64,000 bases of DNA from Thiotrichaceae bacterium (GCA_026988095.1 JALSLX010000058.1:1-64000); one strand, 5' to 3'; positions 18,121-30,434 are shown, numbered from the stretch's first letter. Notes: generated from the letters alone by a model not told the origin. Program-made: numbers and translations.

Positions 18121-19371
18121 ATGGATTTTTTCAATTATAAAAACGGACAACTTTTTGCAGAAGATGTTAATTTAGAATCACTCGCAAATAAGTATGGTAC
18201 ACCTTGTTTTGTTTATTCTCGCGCCACACTTGAGCGTCACTGGCATGCGTTCAATGATGCATTTGGTGATCAGCCTCACCTCATCTGCTACTCGGTTAAG
18301 GCAAATTCAAATATTGGAATTTTAAATCTCTTGGCCAGGCTCGGTTCTGGCTTTGACATTGTTTCTGTCGGTGAGCTTGAGCGTGTTTTAAAAGCAGGTG
18401 GAGACCCTAGCAAAGTTGTATTCTCCGGTGTTGGTAAACGCGCTGATGAAATGCAACGTGCGCTTGAAGTCGGTATCCGTTGTTTTAATATTGAATCTAT
18501 CGGCGAATTGGAGCGCTTAAACGATGTAGCTGGTGATATGGGTAAAGTTGCCAATATCTCTATCCGTGTGAACCCTGATGTTGACGCACAAACACACCCT
18601 TATATTTCGACAGGCTTAAAAGATAACAAGTTTGGTATTGATATTGATATTGTTGAAAATGTTTATCAGCAAGCTGCAGCAATGCCAAACATTCATGTCA
18701 CGGGAATTGATTGTCATATTGGCTCCCAACTAACGGATCTGTCGCCCGTTATGGATGCACTTACACGTTTAATTGCGCTGGCTGATCGTCTAAAAGACCA
18801 GGGCATTGAAATTCACCACCTCGATATTGGTGGAGGCTTGGGAGTGCGCTATCAAGACGAAAACCCTCCGCTCCCTTCAGATTACACGGCTGAACTATTC
18901 ACCAACGAACGCATCAAAGATTACGAAATAATTATCGAGCCAGGTAGAGCAATCGCAGCCAATACTGCCGTATTGCTTACGCAGGTGGAATACCTAAAGC
19001 ATGGCGACGAAAAGAATTTCGCCATTGTTGATACCGCAATGAATGACTTAATCCGCCCTGCTTTATACCAAGCATGGCAAGAAATAGTACCTGTAAAAGA
19101 AGCTACTGAAGAAGCGGAGATTGCTTACGACATCGTTGGACCTATTTGTGAATCTGCCGACTTTTTAGGCAAGGATCGCAAGCTGAGCCTTAAACAAGGT
19201 GATCTTTTAGCGATTCGTTCAGTTGGTGCTTATGGCTTTACAATGGCATCCAACTACAACTCACGACCACGAGCTGCTGAAGTACTTGTTGATGGCACTA
19301 ATACAACAATAATTCGAGACAGAGAGACGATAGAAAGCCTTTTTGATAATGAATACATTATTAGCGAGTAG
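18121..19371 (+). CDS. lysA: Diaminopimelate decarboxylase
   Basis: PLP-lysine YSVKANSNIGIL, HIGSQLTDLSP, GGGLGVRY, EPGRAI. Confidence 0.98.
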   Translation: MDFFNYKNGQLFAEDVNLESLANKYGTPCFVYSRATLERHWHAFNDAFGDQPHLICYSVKANSNIGILNLLARLGSGFDIVSVGELERVLKAGGDPSKVVFSGVGKRADEMQRALEVGIRCFNIESIGELERLNDVAGDMGKVANISIRVNPDVDAQTHPYISTGLKDNKFGIDIDIVENVYQQAAAMPNIHVTGIDCHIGSQLTDLSPVMDALTRLIALADRLKDQGIEIHHLDIGGGLGVRYQDENPPLPSDYTAELFTNERIKDYEIIIEPGRAIAANTAVLLTQVEYLKHGDEKNFAIVDTAMNDLIRPALYQAWQEIVPVKEATEEAEIAYDIVGPICESADFLGKDRKLSLKQGDLLAIRSVGAYGFTMASNYNSRPRAAEVLVDGTNTTIIRDRETIESLFDNEYIISE

Positions 19372-19440
19372 ATTCGTACTAAGTATCTGATAATTTTTAG
19401 AAAATTTAGTAGAATATACGCAAAATACATAACAAACAGT

Positions 19441-19481
19441 TAAACAGCTGTTAATTTGGCTAAAAATAGCTGTTTTTATTA
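19441..19481 (+). terminator. Terminator after lysA
   Basis: AAACAGCT...AGCTGTTTTTATT stem with T-run. Confidence 0.55.
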
Positions 19482-19492
19482 CTTTTAAATAG

Positions 19493-19563
19493 GCCACCCC
19501 CCCTCTTTTTCGATGATTTGTATCTTAAATTAATACAAATCACCGAAAAAGAGGGGGGGTGGC
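19493..19563. repeat. Palindromic repeat family A (C7CTCTTTTTCGATGATTTGTAT), inverted pair
   Basis: GCCACCCCCCCCTCTTTTTCGATGATTTGTAT-cttaaatta-ATACAAATCACCGAAAAAGAGGGGGGGTGGC. Confidence 0.95.
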
Positions 19564-19641
19564 TCTAAATATCCTTGAATTTGCACTTCTTTTTCTAACG
19601 AATTAATAAAAAGAAGGTAGTAGTTCGTATTTAGAGTAAAC

Positions 19642-20547
19642 GTGGCTAAAATACACATGGAAAATTCAGTTTTTGAAACCAATTTAAAGAAACTTCCTCT
19701 CATTACACGAGGCAAGGTACGTGATATATACGATGTTGATGACCAACATATGCTTATAGTCACTACTGACAGACTTTCTGCATTTGATGTTGTGCTTCCC
19801 GACCCTGTACCAAACAAAGGCATTGTTTTAACGCAGGTTTCTAATTTTTGGTTCGATAAGCTTTCTCATATCGTCCCTAATCACTTCAGTGATTTAACAC
19901 TTAAAGACCTAAAGATCAGCAAAGATGAATATAAAATTCTTGAAGGTCGCAGTGTTATAGTAAAAAAACTAAAACCATTACCTGTTGAAGCGATTGTTCG
20001 TGGTTACATCATTGGTTCTGGCTGGAAAGACTATCAATCTACAGGCCAAGTCTGTGGAATTGATCTTCCTGAAGGCTTAAAACAAGCAGAAAAGTTACCA
20101 GAAGTTCTGTTTACCCCATCAACAAAAGCTGATGTCGGTGGGCATGATGAAAATATAAGCTTTAAAAAGATGCATGCACTTATCGGAGGTTTTTTAGCCG
20201 AAGAAGTCCGAAGAATTAGTTTAGAGCTTTATACAGAAGCATCTGAATACGCACTAAAAAAAGGGATTATCATTGCTGATACTAAATTTGAATTTGGCTT
20301 GGATAATGCGGGGAAACTAGTCTTAATTGATGAAATTTTATCACCTGACTCTTCTCGTTTTTGGCCTGCAGATCAATACCAAGCAGGCATTAGCCCACCA
20401 TCATTTGACAAACAATATATTCGTGATTATCTAGAAACACTAGATTGGGATAAAACACCACCTGGCCCGCATTTACCAAAAAATATTTTGGCAAAGAGTG
20501 CTGAGAAATACCAAGAAGTCGCTTCACTTTTACTAAGTAATAAATAG
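19642..20547 (+). CDS. purC: Phosphoribosylaminoimidazole-succinocarboxamide synthase
   Basis: GKVRDIYDVDDQHMLIVTTDRLSAFDVVL, VEAIVRGYIIGSGWKDY. Confidence 0.97.
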   Translation: MAKIHMENSVFETNLKKLPLITRGKVRDIYDVDDQHMLIVTTDRLSAFDVVLPDPVPNKGIVLTQVSNFWFDKLSHIVPNHFSDLTLKDLKISKDEYKILEGRSVIVKKLKPLPVEAIVRGYIIGSGWKDYQSTGQVCGIDLPEGLKQAEKLPEVLFTPSTKADVGGHDENISFKKMHALIGGFLAEEVRRISLELYTEASEYALKKGIIIADTKFEFGLDNAGKLVLIDEILSPDSSRFWPADQYQAGISPPSFDKQYIRDYLETLDWDKTPPGPHLPKNILAKSAEKYQEVASLLLSNK

Positions 20548-20555
20548 AGAGTCAC

Positions 20556-21449
20556 ATGAGTACTGCAACACAAACAAAACCAAAGCTCCCTGGGTTATTT
20601 AGTTTAATCTTAATAATTGTGCTCGGTATTTTAGGCGCAAAACTCATGTGGCTGATTCTTGCGCCAAAACAAATAAATACCAATCAAGCTCCATCTTTAA
20701 GAAATTCAACTATCGCCTCCAAAGAGAAAGTTAATTATGGAAAACTCATTGCCAATCACCATCTATTTGGTGAAGTGGTTGTAAAAAAAGAACCTGTCGT
20801 AAAGGCGCCGGTTAAAACTATTGAACCCAAAGTCGTCGCTACCAAATTGAACCTTAAATTACATGGTATCGTCTCTTACAAAAGCGATTCGAAGAAAGGC
20901 TATGCACTAATATCTTCCAGCGGAAAATCACAGCAAGTATATGGTAAAGGTGATGAGTTACAAAAAGGGGTGACGGTTAGGGATATTTTCCCTGAAAAGG
21001 TCGTGCTTGATAATCATGGTAAAACTGAGGAACTGATTTTACCTGTTAAGAATACGAAATCATCATCACCTAAACAAAGAAATAAAATACCAGCCACTTA
21101 TCCAGCATCTCTTGGCATACAAACATCTAAAAAAGCATCGGATCTTGACCTTGGTGAATTTCGTCGAAAGATACAAAAAAATCCTCAAAAGCTATTAGAT
21201 ATAGCATCACCCTCACCCGCTATAGTAAACGGTAAATTTATAGGCTTTCGGCTTCAGCCTGGCAGAAAGAGAAAACTATTTCGCCAGCTAGGTTTCCGTG
21301 CAAATGATGTTATTACAGAAGTAAACGGTATTATTTTAGACGACTCTAGCAAAGGCCCTATGGTTTTAGGTGAACTTGCTCAGGCAAGCGAATTATCAAT
21401 CACCTTAAAACGTGGCTCACAGGAAATTTTCATTCAGCATAGCTTCTAA
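20556..21449 (+). CDS. gspC: Type II secretion system protein C-like (GspC)
   Basis: N-terminal TM, HR-like domain (LKLHGIVSYKSDSKKGYALISSSGKSQQVYGKGDEL), C-terminal PDZ-like domain. Confidence 0.85.
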   Translation: MSTATQTKPKLPGLFSLILIIVLGILGAKLMWLILAPKQINTNQAPSLRNSTIASKEKVNYGKLIANHHLFGEVVVKKEPVVKAPVKTIEPKVVATKLNLKLHGIVSYKSDSKKGYALISSSGKSQQVYGKGDELQKGVTVRDIFPEKVVLDNHGKTEELILPVKNTKSSSPKQRNKIPATYPASLGIQTSKKASDLDLGEFRRKIQKNPQKLLDIASPSPAIVNGKFIGFRLQPGRKRKLFRQLGFRANDVITEVNGIILDDSSKGPMVLGELAQASELSITLKRGSQEIFIQHSF

Positions 21450-21460
21450 ATAATAGTGTC

Positions 21461-22474
21461 ATGATGCTCCGAGTTTTCATATCTTGTTTCCTACTGTTAA
21501 TTGCCGCTTGCTCTGACAAGAACTCTAAAACAACTGTCAAAATTAAGGGCTCCACCATGGGAACCCAGTATCATATCGTTCTAATCACTAGCGATAATCA
21601 ACTAGCCAATATAGATAATTTAAAAAAGAATATTGAAGACCTTCTGCAACAGCTAAATCAAGAAATGTCTACTTATATTCCTACTTCTGAAATCTCCTTG
21701 TTCAATCAATACAAACAAAGAAATTGGTTTCCAGTCTCTACTGATTTTGCCCAAGTGGTTTCTAGTGCTCAAAATATCAGTAAACTCTCAAACGGAGCAT
21801 TTGACATAACCGTAGCCCCATTAATTGACCTATGGGGTTTTGGAGCTAAAAATCAGCTCTCATTACCCACACAAAAACAAATTACTAACGCACTACAAAA
21901 TATAGGTTATCAGCAGCTAGAAGTGAGAATCTCACCACCTGCCTTGAAAAAGTCAAATCTTAATCTTCATATTGACCTATCTGCGATCGCTAAAGGATTT
22001 GCTGTTGATAAAATATCAGAGCTTCTAAATAAAAATAAATACTCTAATTATTTAGTTGAGATTGGGGGTGAAATTCGTGATCGAGGTCTGAACCTAAAAG
22101 GAAAGCCTTGGAAAATTGGCATAGAAATACCTGAAAAAAAAACCTCAAAAACCAATCAAACATTACTCACCAGCAATATAGCGCTTGCAACCTCAGGCGA
22201 CTATCGTAATTATTTCATTAAAGATGGCATACGTTTTTCACACACCATCAACCCAACTTCTGGCAAACCTATCACACACAAACTTGCGTCTATTACCGTA
22301 CTTCATGAATCAACAATGATGGCAGATGCCTATGCAACTGCAATAATGGTTTTAGGTGATAAAAAAGGAAAACTTTTTGCTAAAGCGAATCAATTAAAAA
22401 TTAATATGATTATTAGGAAGGGTTCTGGTTTTCTAGTATGGAAAAATTTTAACGAGGAAAAACTAATTTATTAA
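21461..22474 (+). CDS. apbE: FAD:protein FMN transferase
   Basis: KGSTMGTQYHI, NGAFDITVAPLIDLWGFG, LSAIAKGFAVDKI, lipoprotein N-terminus LIAACSD. Confidence 0.95.
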   Translation: MMLRVFISCFLLLIAACSDKNSKTTVKIKGSTMGTQYHIVLITSDNQLANIDNLKKNIEDLLQQLNQEMSTYIPTSEISLFNQYKQRNWFPVSTDFAQVVSSAQNISKLSNGAFDITVAPLIDLWGFGAKNQLSLPTQKQITNALQNIGYQQLEVRISPPALKKSNLNLHIDLSAIAKGFAVDKISELLNKNKYSNYLVEIGGEIRDRGLNLKGKPWKIGIEIPEKKTSKTNQTLLTSNIALATSGDYRNYFIKDGIRFSHTINPTSGKPITHKLASITVLHESTMMADAYATAIMVLGDKKGKLFAKANQLKINMIIRKGSGFLVWKNFNEEKLIY

Positions 22475-22520
22475 TTGTATAAAGACAAGAAAGAAGGCTT
22501 ATCTAATAAACTTTATACAC

Positions 22521-22553
22521 AAAAAAAGGGATGCTAAAAGCATCCCTTTTTTA
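22521..22553. terminator. Bidirectional terminator between apbE and fba
   Basis: AAAAAAAGGGATGCTaaaAGCATCCCTTTTTT. Confidence 0.85.
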
Positions 22554-22598
22554 TGACTCTCACTTCAAAGTAAGAACGTAAGAGTAAACTAAATCAGA

Positions 22599-23666
22599 TT
22601 AAGAAATCTTCTGATCTAACTCACCAGACGCATAACGCTGAGACATTTCATCAAGAGAGTAAATCTTACCAATCTTGCTTGCCTGACCAGCCGCATTGAA
22701 TGCTTCATAACGCGCCTGACAAATACCTTTCATTGCGTTAGTTGCTTCTTTAAGGAATTTACGTGGATCAAAGTTAGATGGATTGTCTTGCAAGTGCTTA
22801 CGAACAGAACCCGTTGATGCCATACGTAAATCTGTATCGATATTAACTTTTGTAACACCTGATTTAAGACCTTCAACAATCTCAGCAACCGGTACGCCAT
22901 AAGTCTGTCCCATATCACCACCGTAGTTATTGATGATTTCTAACCACTCTTGAGGTACAGATGAAGAACCGTGCATTACAAGGTGAGTATTAGGAAGACG
23001 TTCGTGAATTTCTTTGATACGGTCGATACGCAAAATCTCGCCTGTAGGCTCTTGAGTAAACTTGTAAGCACCGTGTGAAGTACCGATAGCGATTGCTAAT
23101 GCATCTACGTTAGTTGCTTTTACAAAATCAGCTGCTTCTTCTACAGAGGTAAGAAGCATATCCATATCTAATTTGCCTTCAGCTCCGTGACCATCTTCTT
23201 CGCCCATTTCACCTGTTTCTAGTGAACCAAGACAACCTAGCTCGCCTTCTACCGAAACACCGCCAGCATGAGCCATTTTAACAACTTCAGCAGTAACGCC
23301 AGCATTGTATTCAAAAGATGCTGGAGTTTTACAGTCCGCTTCTAATGAACCATCCATCATTACTGATGTGAAACCAGACTGGATCGAACGCAAACATACT
23401 GCTGGCTCAGAACCATGATCTTGGTGCATTACAACAGGAATATGTGGGTACATTTCAGTTGCTGCAATGATTAGATGACGTAAGAAAGGCTCGCCTGCGT
23501 AACCTCGAGCGCCGGCAGAACCCTGCATGATAACTGGAGAATCTACCGCATCGGCAGCTTCCATGATAGCGTGCACTTGCTCCATGTTGTTTACGTTAAA
23601 TGCGGGTAAACCATAGTTATTTTCTGCTGCATGATCGAGCAGTTGTCTCATTGAAATTAGGGCCAT
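22599..23666 (-). CDS. fba: Class II fructose-bisphosphate aldolase (Calvin-cycle subtype)
   Basis: [40 protein letters not shown]; 355 aa. Confidence 0.96.
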   Translation of the reverse strand: MALISMRQLLDHAAENNYGLPAFNVNNMEQVHAIMEAADAVDSPVIMQGSAGARGYAGEPFLRHLIIAATEMYPHIPVVMHQDHGSEPAVCLRSIQSGFTSVMMDGSLEADCKTPASFEYNAGVTAEVVKMAHAGGVSVEGELGCLGSLETGEMGEEDGHGAEGKLDMDMLLTSVEEAADFVKATNVDALAIAIGTSHGAYKFTQEPTGEILRIDRIKEIHERLPNTHLVMHGSSSVPQEWLEIINNYGGDMGQTYGVPVAEIVEGLKSGVTKVNIDTDLRMASTGSVRKHLQDNPSNFDPRKFLKEATNAMKGICQARYEAFNAAGQASKIGKIYSLDEMSQRYASGELDQKIS

Positions 23667-23785
23667 TTGGTCCTCCTATTTATTAATCGATTAATGTATA
23701 ACGTTTAAACTAAAATTTTGTGCCAAGATTCTACAACAAATGCTAAATCCCCAGCAAATCACTGCCTTTAATAACTGTCCGACAA

Positions 23786-25237
23786 TTAACCATTGTGGTG
23801 CTCACCCACACGAATCACCTTCATCTGGTTTGTTCCGCCATCAGTGCCTGCACCCACTAAGTCGCCTTTGGTTATGATAACAAGATCACCATCTGCAACT
23901 ACTTCTTGTTCAATTAAATGCTCTACAACCGTGATATTCGCTTGCTTCGGATCGGTTAGCTTTTCATGTACCCAAACTGGATAAACACCTCGATACATAC
24001 AAACACGGCGACACGTTTTTTTATGCGTGGTCATTGCATAAATTGGGATACCTGAGCTAATGCGTGACATCCATAAAGCAGTTGAACCGGATTCAGTTAG
24101 TGCGCCAATACCCTTCACGCCCATCTGATTTGCAGCATACATAGCCGACATCGCTATGCCTTCATCAATGCGTTCGAACTGTTGTCCGATTCGGTGTTTT
24201 GAATGTGTTGAACCTGATGCTTTCTCTGCTTCTTCACAAATATCTGCCATCGCCGCAACTACTTTATCTGGGTGCTTACCGACTGCAGTTTCACCTGAAA
24301 GCATCACCGCATCAGTACCATCCATTACTGCATTTGCGACATCAAATACTTCCGCACGAGTAGGGATCGTATTATCGATCATGGTTTCCATCATCTGTGT
24401 TGCTGTGATTACGGGACGATTAAGCTCTCGCGAACGTTTAATCAGCTTCTTTTGCATCAGTGGTAAATTAGCGTCACCAATTTCTACACCCAGATCACCA
24501 CGTGCAACCATGATCACATCAGATGCGAGAATGATATCATCCATCGTTGGCTGCTCAACAGCTTCAGCACGCTCTACTTTTGCAACGATAGCAGCATCAC
24601 CGCCAGCATCTTGCATCAAGGTACGTGCATATTCTAAATCGGCCGCACTTCTTGGAAATGAAACTGCCAAGAAATCTACGCCAATTTCTGCAGCTGTTTT
24701 AATGTCTTCTTTATCTTTTTCGGTTAACGCCTCAGCTGAAATACCACCGCCACGTTTATTGATGCCTTTGTTGTTTGAAAGTGCACCACCAACAACTACC
24801 GTTGTATGTACTTCTGCGCCTTTAACAGATGTTACTCGCAAAACAATACGACCATCATCAAGCAATAAATCGTCACCATCATAAACATCATTAGGTAAAT
24901 GTTTATAGGCAATACCTACTCGCTCTGTGGTACCCGAATATTTATCAAACTTGGCATCTAATATGAAGCTATCACCTGCTTTGATGAATACTTTTTCATC
25001 ATTGACAAAACGTTCGATACGAATTTTAGGACCTTGTAAGTCACCCAATATTCCGACCGTCCAGCCGAGCTTATCTGCGGCATCTCTGACCATTTTTACG
25101 CGTCGTTTGTGGTCTTCCACTTCACCGTGTGAAAAATTCATGCGAACAACATCAACGCCCGCACGAATCATATTTTCAACAGATTCTGGCGTATCCGTCG
25201 CCGGCCCCATTGTTGCTACAATTTTTGTTCTTCTCAT
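23786..25237 (-). CDS. pyk: Pyruvate kinase
   Basis: [53 protein letters not shown]. Confidence 0.97.
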   Translation of the reverse strand: MRRTKIVATMGPATDTPESVENMIRAGVDVVRMNFSHGEVEDHKRRVKMVRDAADKLGWTVGILGDLQGPKIRIERFVNDEKVFIKAGDSFILDAKFDKYSGTTERVGIAYKHLPNDVYDGDDLLLDDGRIVLRVTSVKGAEVHTTVVVGGALSNNKGINKRGGGISAEALTEKDKEDIKTAAEIGVDFLAVSFPRSAADLEYARTLMQDAGGDAAIVAKVERAEAVEQPTMDDIILASDVIMVARGDLGVEIGDANLPLMQKKLIKRSRELNRPVITATQMMETMIDNTIPTRAEVFDVANAVMDGTDAVMLSGETAVGKHPDKVVAAMADICEEAEKASGSTHSKHRIGQQFERIDEGIAMSAMYAANQMGVKGIGALTESGSTALWMSRISSGIPIYAMTTHKKTCRRVCMYRGVYPVWVHEKLTDPKQANITVVEHLIEQEVVADGDLVIITKGDLVGAGTDGGTNQMKVIRVGEHHNG

Positions 25238-25302
25238 AGAGAGTAACTTATCCTTTTTATTATCAATAAAGTCTAGAATATCTATACTTTATGACAGTCG
25301 TA

Positions 25303-26484
25303 TTATCCCTTAGCGCGTGCTTCTAACATTGCAACTACAGGTAGTTCTTTACCTTCTAAAAACTCAAGGAATGAACCACCACCTGTTGAGATGTATGAAA
25401 CTTTATCCGCAATATCATACTTATCTACCGCTGCAAGTGTGTCGCCACCGCCTGCCACAGAGAATGCATTTGATTCTGCAATCGCCATTGAAATAGCTTT
25501 TGTACCACTGCCAAATTGATCAAATTCAAATACGCCAACAGGGCCATTCCAAACGATTGTGCCTGCATTTTTAATCACTTCGCAAAGCTCTGCGATAGAT
25601 TTAGGACCAATATCAAAAATCATGTCGTCATCTGCAACATCTTCAACATTCATCGTAGTTGCTTCTGCTGATTCTGAAAATTCCTTTCCACAAATAACAT
25701 CAGTAGGGACAGGAATGTCACCACCGTTCTTTTGAGCTGCTGCTTTTAACTCTCTTGCTGTTTCAACTAAGTCTTCTTCATAAAGAGATTTACCCACGTT
25801 GTGACCTTCTGCCGCAATGAATGTATTTGCGATTCCGCCACCAACAATTAGTTGATCCACTATTTTAGACAGCGAATCAAGAACGGTTAATTTTGTAGAT
25901 ACTTTTGCGCCACCAACTAATGCCACAAACGGACGCGCTGGATTATCAAGAGCTTTACCTAATGCTTCAAGTTCTCCAGCAAGCAAAGGACCTGCCGCTG
26001 CTGTAGGTGCAAATTGACCTGCGCCATGAGTAGATGCCTGTGCGCGATGCGCTGTACCAAATGCATCCATCACATATACATCACAAAGTGCTGCGTATTG
26101 CTTTGATAGTGCTTCGTCGTTTGCTTTCTCGCCTTTATTAAAACGAACGTTTTCAAGTAGAACAACCTGTCCATTTTCAAGCTCTGGCACATTTTCTAGG
26201 TAATCAGACACAAGATTAACATCCTGCCCTAAAAGACCTGCCATGTGTGATGCAACTGGTGCAAGAGAAAACTGATCTTCAGGTGAACCTTCAGTAGGGC
26301 GACCAAGATGAGACATAACCATAATCTTTGCGCCCGCTTTGATAAGCAGCTCAAGAGAAGGCAATGAAGCTTGAATACGTTTGTCAGAAGAAACAGCACC
26401 ATCTTTAAGTGGTACATTTAAATCTTGGCGAATAAGAACTCGCTTACCAGCGAGATCTAGGTCAGTCATTTTGATTACAGACAT
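25303..26484 (-). CDS. pgk: Phosphoglycerate kinase
   Basis: [50 protein letters not shown]. Confidence 0.98.
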   Translation of the reverse strand: MSVIKMTDLDLAGKRVLIRQDLNVPLKDGAVSSDKRIQASLPSLELLIKAGAKIMVMSHLGRPTEGSPEDQFSLAPVASHMAGLLGQDVNLVSDYLENVPELENGQVVLLENVRFNKGEKANDEALSKQYAALCDVYVMDAFGTAHRAQASTHGAGQFAPTAAAGPLLAGELEALGKALDNPARPFVALVGGAKVSTKLTVLDSLSKIVDQLIVGGGIANTFIAAEGHNVGKSLYEEDLVETARELKAAAQKNGGDIPVPTDVICGKEFSESAEATTMNVEDVADDDMIFDIGPKSIAELCEVIKNAGTIVWNGPVGVFEFDQFGSGTKAISMAIAESNAFSVAGGGDTLAAVDKYDIADKVSYISTGGGSFLEFLEGKELPVVAMLEARAKG

Positions 26485-26572
26485 GTTTTCTTCCTTTAAG
26501 TTTAGATTTATTAAATAAAATAACTAGAGAATTTATTAAAAAGCTAGGAAGACAGTAGAAATCTAAATCTTT

Positions 26573-26614
26573 CTACCCCCTCCCTAACCCTCCCCCTGCT
26601 AGGGAGAGGGGACT
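26573..26614. repeat. Palindromic repeat family D (CCCTCCCTAACCCTCCCCCTGCTAGGGAGAGGGG)
   Basis: Shared consensus with 834-882, 55493-55535, 55568-55611, 62257-62302. Confidence 0.8.
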
Positions 26615-26743
26615 GTCGTGCTTTTTAAAATACGAATAAAATTATCTCTAATTCTTTTATTTAATAAATCTGTGGGCATGGTTATTATTAATAACAAACA
26701 CGCCCACAAATCAATTTTTTACCAATCCAAACTAATACAAATA

Positions 26744-26869
26744 CTTAGTAGCTCAGATTGTATCTAGTAGCCTTCAGATCAAGGCGGGAAAGTAGGAGCT
26801 TACAATAGTAAGTGACTACTTTTCCAACGAAGAGCTGGAGGCTAATAGATGCGAGCTGAGCTACTAAGA
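26744..26869. repeat. Structured palindromic repeat family C, copy 1 (overlaps gap stop)
   Basis: 13-bp perfect terminal arms CTTAGTAGCTCAG/CTGAGCTACTAAG and core CAAGGCGGGAAAGTAGGAGCTTACAATAGTAAGTGACTACTTTTCCAACGAAGA. Confidence 0.9.
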
Positions 26870-27862
26870 GACGTGCTCTACTAGTCTTAGCATATTACAA
26901 GTGTAACCATATTCGTTGTCGTACCAAGAAACCACTTTAACGAAAGTATCATCTAGTGCAATACCTGCACCAGCATCGAAGATTGAAGATGCGCTGATTC
27001 CACGGAAGTCAGAAGATACTACGCTCTCATCTGTATATGACAAAGTGCCTTTCATTGAACCTTCAGATGCTTCTTTGATTGCGCCACAAATGTCATCGTA
27101 AGATGCTGGCTTATCAAGCTCACAAGTTAGGTCAACAACTGATACATCCACAGAAGGGATACGGAAAGCCATACCTGTCAATTTTCCGTTTAGCTCAGGT
27201 AATACAATACCTACAGCTTTTGCAGCGCCAGTAGATGATGGGATGATGTTCTCAAATACAGAACGTCCACCACGCCAGTCTTTCATTGAAGGGCCATCTA
27301 CTGTCTTCTGTGTAGCTGTTGATGCATGAACTGTTGTCATTAAACCACGCTTCAAGCCCCAGTTATCATTGATAACTTTAGCGATAGGCGCTAAACAGTT
27401 TGTTGTACAAGATGCTGCAGAAACAATTGCTTGTCCGTCGTATTCTGTGTGGTTTACGCCATATACAAACATTGCCGTATCATCTTTAGCAGGTGCAGAT
27501 TGAACAACTTTCTTTGCACCAGCATCAATGTGAGCTTGACAGCTTTCAGTTGTTAAGAAGAAACCAGTACAATCAATAACTACGTCTGCGCCGATGTCGC
27601 CCCACTTAAGGTCAGCTGGGTTACGCTCTGCAGTTAGGCGGATTTTCTTACCGTCTACTGTGAAAGAAGTATCATCTACATCTGTTACTTCACCGTCAAA
27701 ACGACCGTGTGCTGTATCGTACTTAAGCATGTATGCTAGGTATTCATTTTCTAGTAGGTCGTTTATTCCTACAACTTCAAGACTCGGGAAGTCTTTCTTA
27801 ATTGCGCGAAATACCATACGTCCTATACGGCCAAAACCGTTAATTCCAACTTTTGTTGTCAT
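26864..27862 (-). CDS. gap: Glyceraldehyde-3-phosphate dehydrogenase
   Basis: [41 protein letters not shown]. Confidence 0.98.
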   Translation of the reverse strand: MTTKVGINGFGRIGRMVFRAIKKDFPSLEVVGINDLLENEYLAYMLKYDTAHGRFDGEVTDVDDTSFTVDGKKIRLTAERNPADLKWGDIGADVVIDCTGFFLTTESCQAHIDAGAKKVVQSAPAKDDTAMFVYGVNHTEYDGQAIVSAASCTTNCLAPIAKVINDNWGLKRGLMTTVHASTATQKTVDGPSMKDWRGGRSVFENIIPSSTGAAKAVGIVLPELNGKLTGMAFRIPSVDVSVVDLTCELDKPASYDDICGAIKEASEGSMKGTLSYTDESVVSSDFRGISASSIFDAGAGIALDDTFVKVVSWYDNEYGYTCNMLRLVEHVS

Positions 27863-27942
27863 GGAGAGCTCCTTAGAGAGGTTAATAAATGTCTTTTGCG
27901 ACCTTTATGCTTTTAAATACACTTAAAGAATAAAAATCTCAG

Positions 27943-28026
27943 TATAAAATCGCGAAAAACAGGGGGGGTGGGCTTATAAAAAGGGTGTTTTAAAGTCCAC
28001 CCCCCCTCTTTTTAGCTGTTTTGTAT
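27943..28026. repeat. Palindromic repeat family A, tail-to-tail pair
   Basis: GAAAAACAGGGGGGGTGGGCTTATAAAAAGGGTGTTTTAAAGTCCACCCCCCCTCTTTTTAGC. Confidence 0.85.
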
Positions 28027-28044
28027 TTCATATTTTATTTGGCT

Positions 28045-28156
28045 GCTTAGATTACCCCTAATGCTCGTCAGTTCAAGGCGGGAAATATGAGCTTGCAGAT
28101 GCAAGTGATTATTTTTCCAACGCAGAAATGGCGAGTAATAGGGGTGAGCTATGCAG
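28045..28156. repeat. Structured palindromic repeat family C, copy 2
   Basis: TTCAAGGCGGGAAATATGAGCTTGCAGATGCAAGTGATTATTTTTCCAACGCAGAAATGG, outer arms ACCCCTA/TAGGGGT. Confidence 0.9.
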
Positions 28157-28161
28157 TCAAA

Positions 28162-30171
28162 TTATGCTACTTCGTCAATTGCTTCTGAAACTGCTTCTGT
28201 AGTAATTCCGAAGTATTTGAATAGTTCAGGCGCTGGAGCTGACTCACCGAAGGTAGTCATGCCAATCACTTTGCCGTTCGTTCCAACGTATTTCCACCAG
28301 CCATCCATAATCGCTGCTTCAACCGCAACACGTGCAGTAACTGCCGCAGGAAGAACAGACTCTTTGTAAGCATCATCTTGCTGTTCAAATACTTCAACAG
28401 AAGGCATTGAAACAACACGTACTTTCTTCGATGAAGCTTCAGCAGCTTCCATCGCAAGAGATACTTCAGAACCTGTCGCCATAACAATAACGTCTGGTGT
28501 TCCGTCTGTATCTTTAAGGATGTAACCACCCTTTTCAATGTTCGTGATTGTTGCCGCATCACGCTTTTGGAAAGGTAAATTCTGACGAGAGAAAATCAAT
28601 ACAGAAGGACGAGATTCATTTTTAATTGCATCTTTCCAAGCAACCGCTGTTTCAACCGTATCACAAGGTCTCCACACTGCCATATTAGGAATCATACGTA
28701 GTGTTGGAATTTGCTCAACCGCCTGATGCGTTGGGCCATCTTCACCCAAACCGATTGAATCATGAGTGTAAACAAAGATAGTACGAATCTTCATTAATGC
28801 AGCCATGCGTAGTGCGTTACGTGCGTACTCTGAGAACATTAAGAATGTTGCGCCGTAAGGCATCAAACCACCGTGAAGTGTTACCCCGTTCATAATTGCC
28901 GACATACCAAACTCACGAACACCGTAAGAAATGTAGTTGCCTGCGAAGTTCATGTCAGCAGAACCGTGATCATCATTAATACGAACCGACTTATCGTTAA
29001 ACGTATTATTTGATGGAGAAAGGTCAGCCGAACCACCTAAGAACTCAGGAAGCATTGGAGCAAAACCATTTAGAGCGCCTTTAGATGCAACACGTGTTGC
29101 TGGAGACTCTTCTTTAGTATTAACTTCTGCGATAAATTTGTTAGCTTGCGCTTCAAAATCAGCTGGAAGATCACCCGCCATACGACGTTTGAATTCAGCA
29201 GCTTCTGCAGGATAAGCTGCTTCATAAGCTGCAAACTTCTCGTTCCATGCCGCTTCTTTAGCTTTACCTGCTTCTTTAGCATCCCAACCTGCATAAATAT
29301 CAGCAGGAATTTCAAACGGCGCGTGATCCCAACCCATATTTTTACGAGCATCAGCAAGGGCAGCTTCGCCCAGTGCTTCACCGTGGATGTTGTGTCCGCC
29401 TTCTTTCTTATCGCCAGCTGTACCGATACCTTTACCAATCACTGTTTTACAACAGATTAATGAAGGCTTATCAGATGCGATTGCTGCCTCAGTAGCCGCT
29501 TTGATTGCATCTGAATCGTGACCATCAATAGATTGTACGTGCCAGTTAGATGCTTCAAAACGCATTGGCGTATTATCTACGAACCAGCCATCAACGTTAC
29601 CGTCGATAGAAATATTATTGTCATCGTAGAAACAGATCAATTTGCTAAGACCGAAAGAACCCGCAAGAGAGATAGCCTCCTGTGAAATACCTTCCATCAA
29701 ACAACCATCACCTAAGAAAACGTAAGTGTTGTGATCTACAATCTCGTGCCCGTCTTTATTAAACTGTGCAGCCATTACTTTTTCAGCTAGTGCGAAACCC
29801 ACTGCGTTTGTAATGCCTTGACCAAGAGGACCTGTAGTCGTCTCGATTCCTGGTGCATAACCGTATTCAGGATGACCCGGAGTCTTAGAGTGCAACTTAC
29901 GGAAAGATTTAAGATCATCAATCGAAAGATCGTAACCTGTTAAATGAAGCACAGAATAAGGCAACATTGAACCATGCCCATTAGACATAATGAAACGGTC
30001 GCGATCAGCCCATTCTGGGTTAGTCGGGTTATGATTCATAAAGTCGTTATAAAGTACTTCTGCTATGTCTGCCATTCCCATTGGCGCACCAGGGTGACCA
30101 GAATTTGGGATTTGAACAGCGTCCATAGTAAGAGCGCGTATGGCGTTAGCCAGAGTTGCACGATTTGACAT
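28162..30171 (-). CDS. tkt: Transketolase
   Basis: [39 protein letters not shown]; 669 aa. Confidence 0.98.
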   Translation of the reverse strand: MSNRATLANAIRALTMDAVQIPNSGHPGAPMGMADIAEVLYNDFMNHNPTNPEWADRDRFIMSNGHGSMLPYSVLHLTGYDLSIDDLKSFRKLHSKTPGHPEYGYAPGIETTTGPLGQGITNAVGFALAEKVMAAQFNKDGHEIVDHNTYVFLGDGCLMEGISQEAISLAGSFGLSKLICFYDDNNISIDGNVDGWFVDNTPMRFEASNWHVQSIDGHDSDAIKAATEAAIASDKPSLICCKTVIGKGIGTAGDKKEGGHNIHGEALGEAALADARKNMGWDHAPFEIPADIYAGWDAKEAGKAKEAAWNEKFAAYEAAYPAEAAEFKRRMAGDLPADFEAQANKFIAEVNTKEESPATRVASKGALNGFAPMLPEFLGGSADLSPSNNTFNDKSVRINDDHGSADMNFAGNYISYGVREFGMSAIMNGVTLHGGLMPYGATFLMFSEYARNALRMAALMKIRTIFVYTHDSIGLGEDGPTHQAVEQIPTLRMIPNMAVWRPCDTVETAVAWKDAIKNESRPSVLIFSRQNLPFQKRDAATITNIEKGGYILKDTDGTPDVIVMATGSEVSLAMEAAEASSKKVRVVSMPSVEVFEQQDDAYKESVLPAAVTARVAVEAAIMDGWWKYVGTNGKVIGMTTFGESAPAPELFKYFGITTEAVSEAIDEVA

Positions 30172-30434
30172 TAAGCTCTCCTTGTTTAAGGGTGTAATTG
30201 TGATAATAGATTACTGTGCGGCCTATTTTGAGTTAACAAATAAAGGCTAAAGCCACATAGGAATCAATTATTGTGCGTATTTGTAACATACGGTCTTCAT
30301 AAATTTCCTGCTATACATAATTGATGGGATAACAATTAAAATAGGAGCAGAGAATTTGGATCGAACATTTTGTAGCAAATAGAGATAATGAGCAACATCC
30401 AATTAGGGATAGTCGCCTCAAAACCCTCCAAATA

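Noticed and set aside
24156-24884. 242-aa plus-strand ORF opposite pyk
   Set aside because: Antisense shadow ORF of a well-supported pyruvate kinase; Ser/Ala-rich with no recognisable domain.
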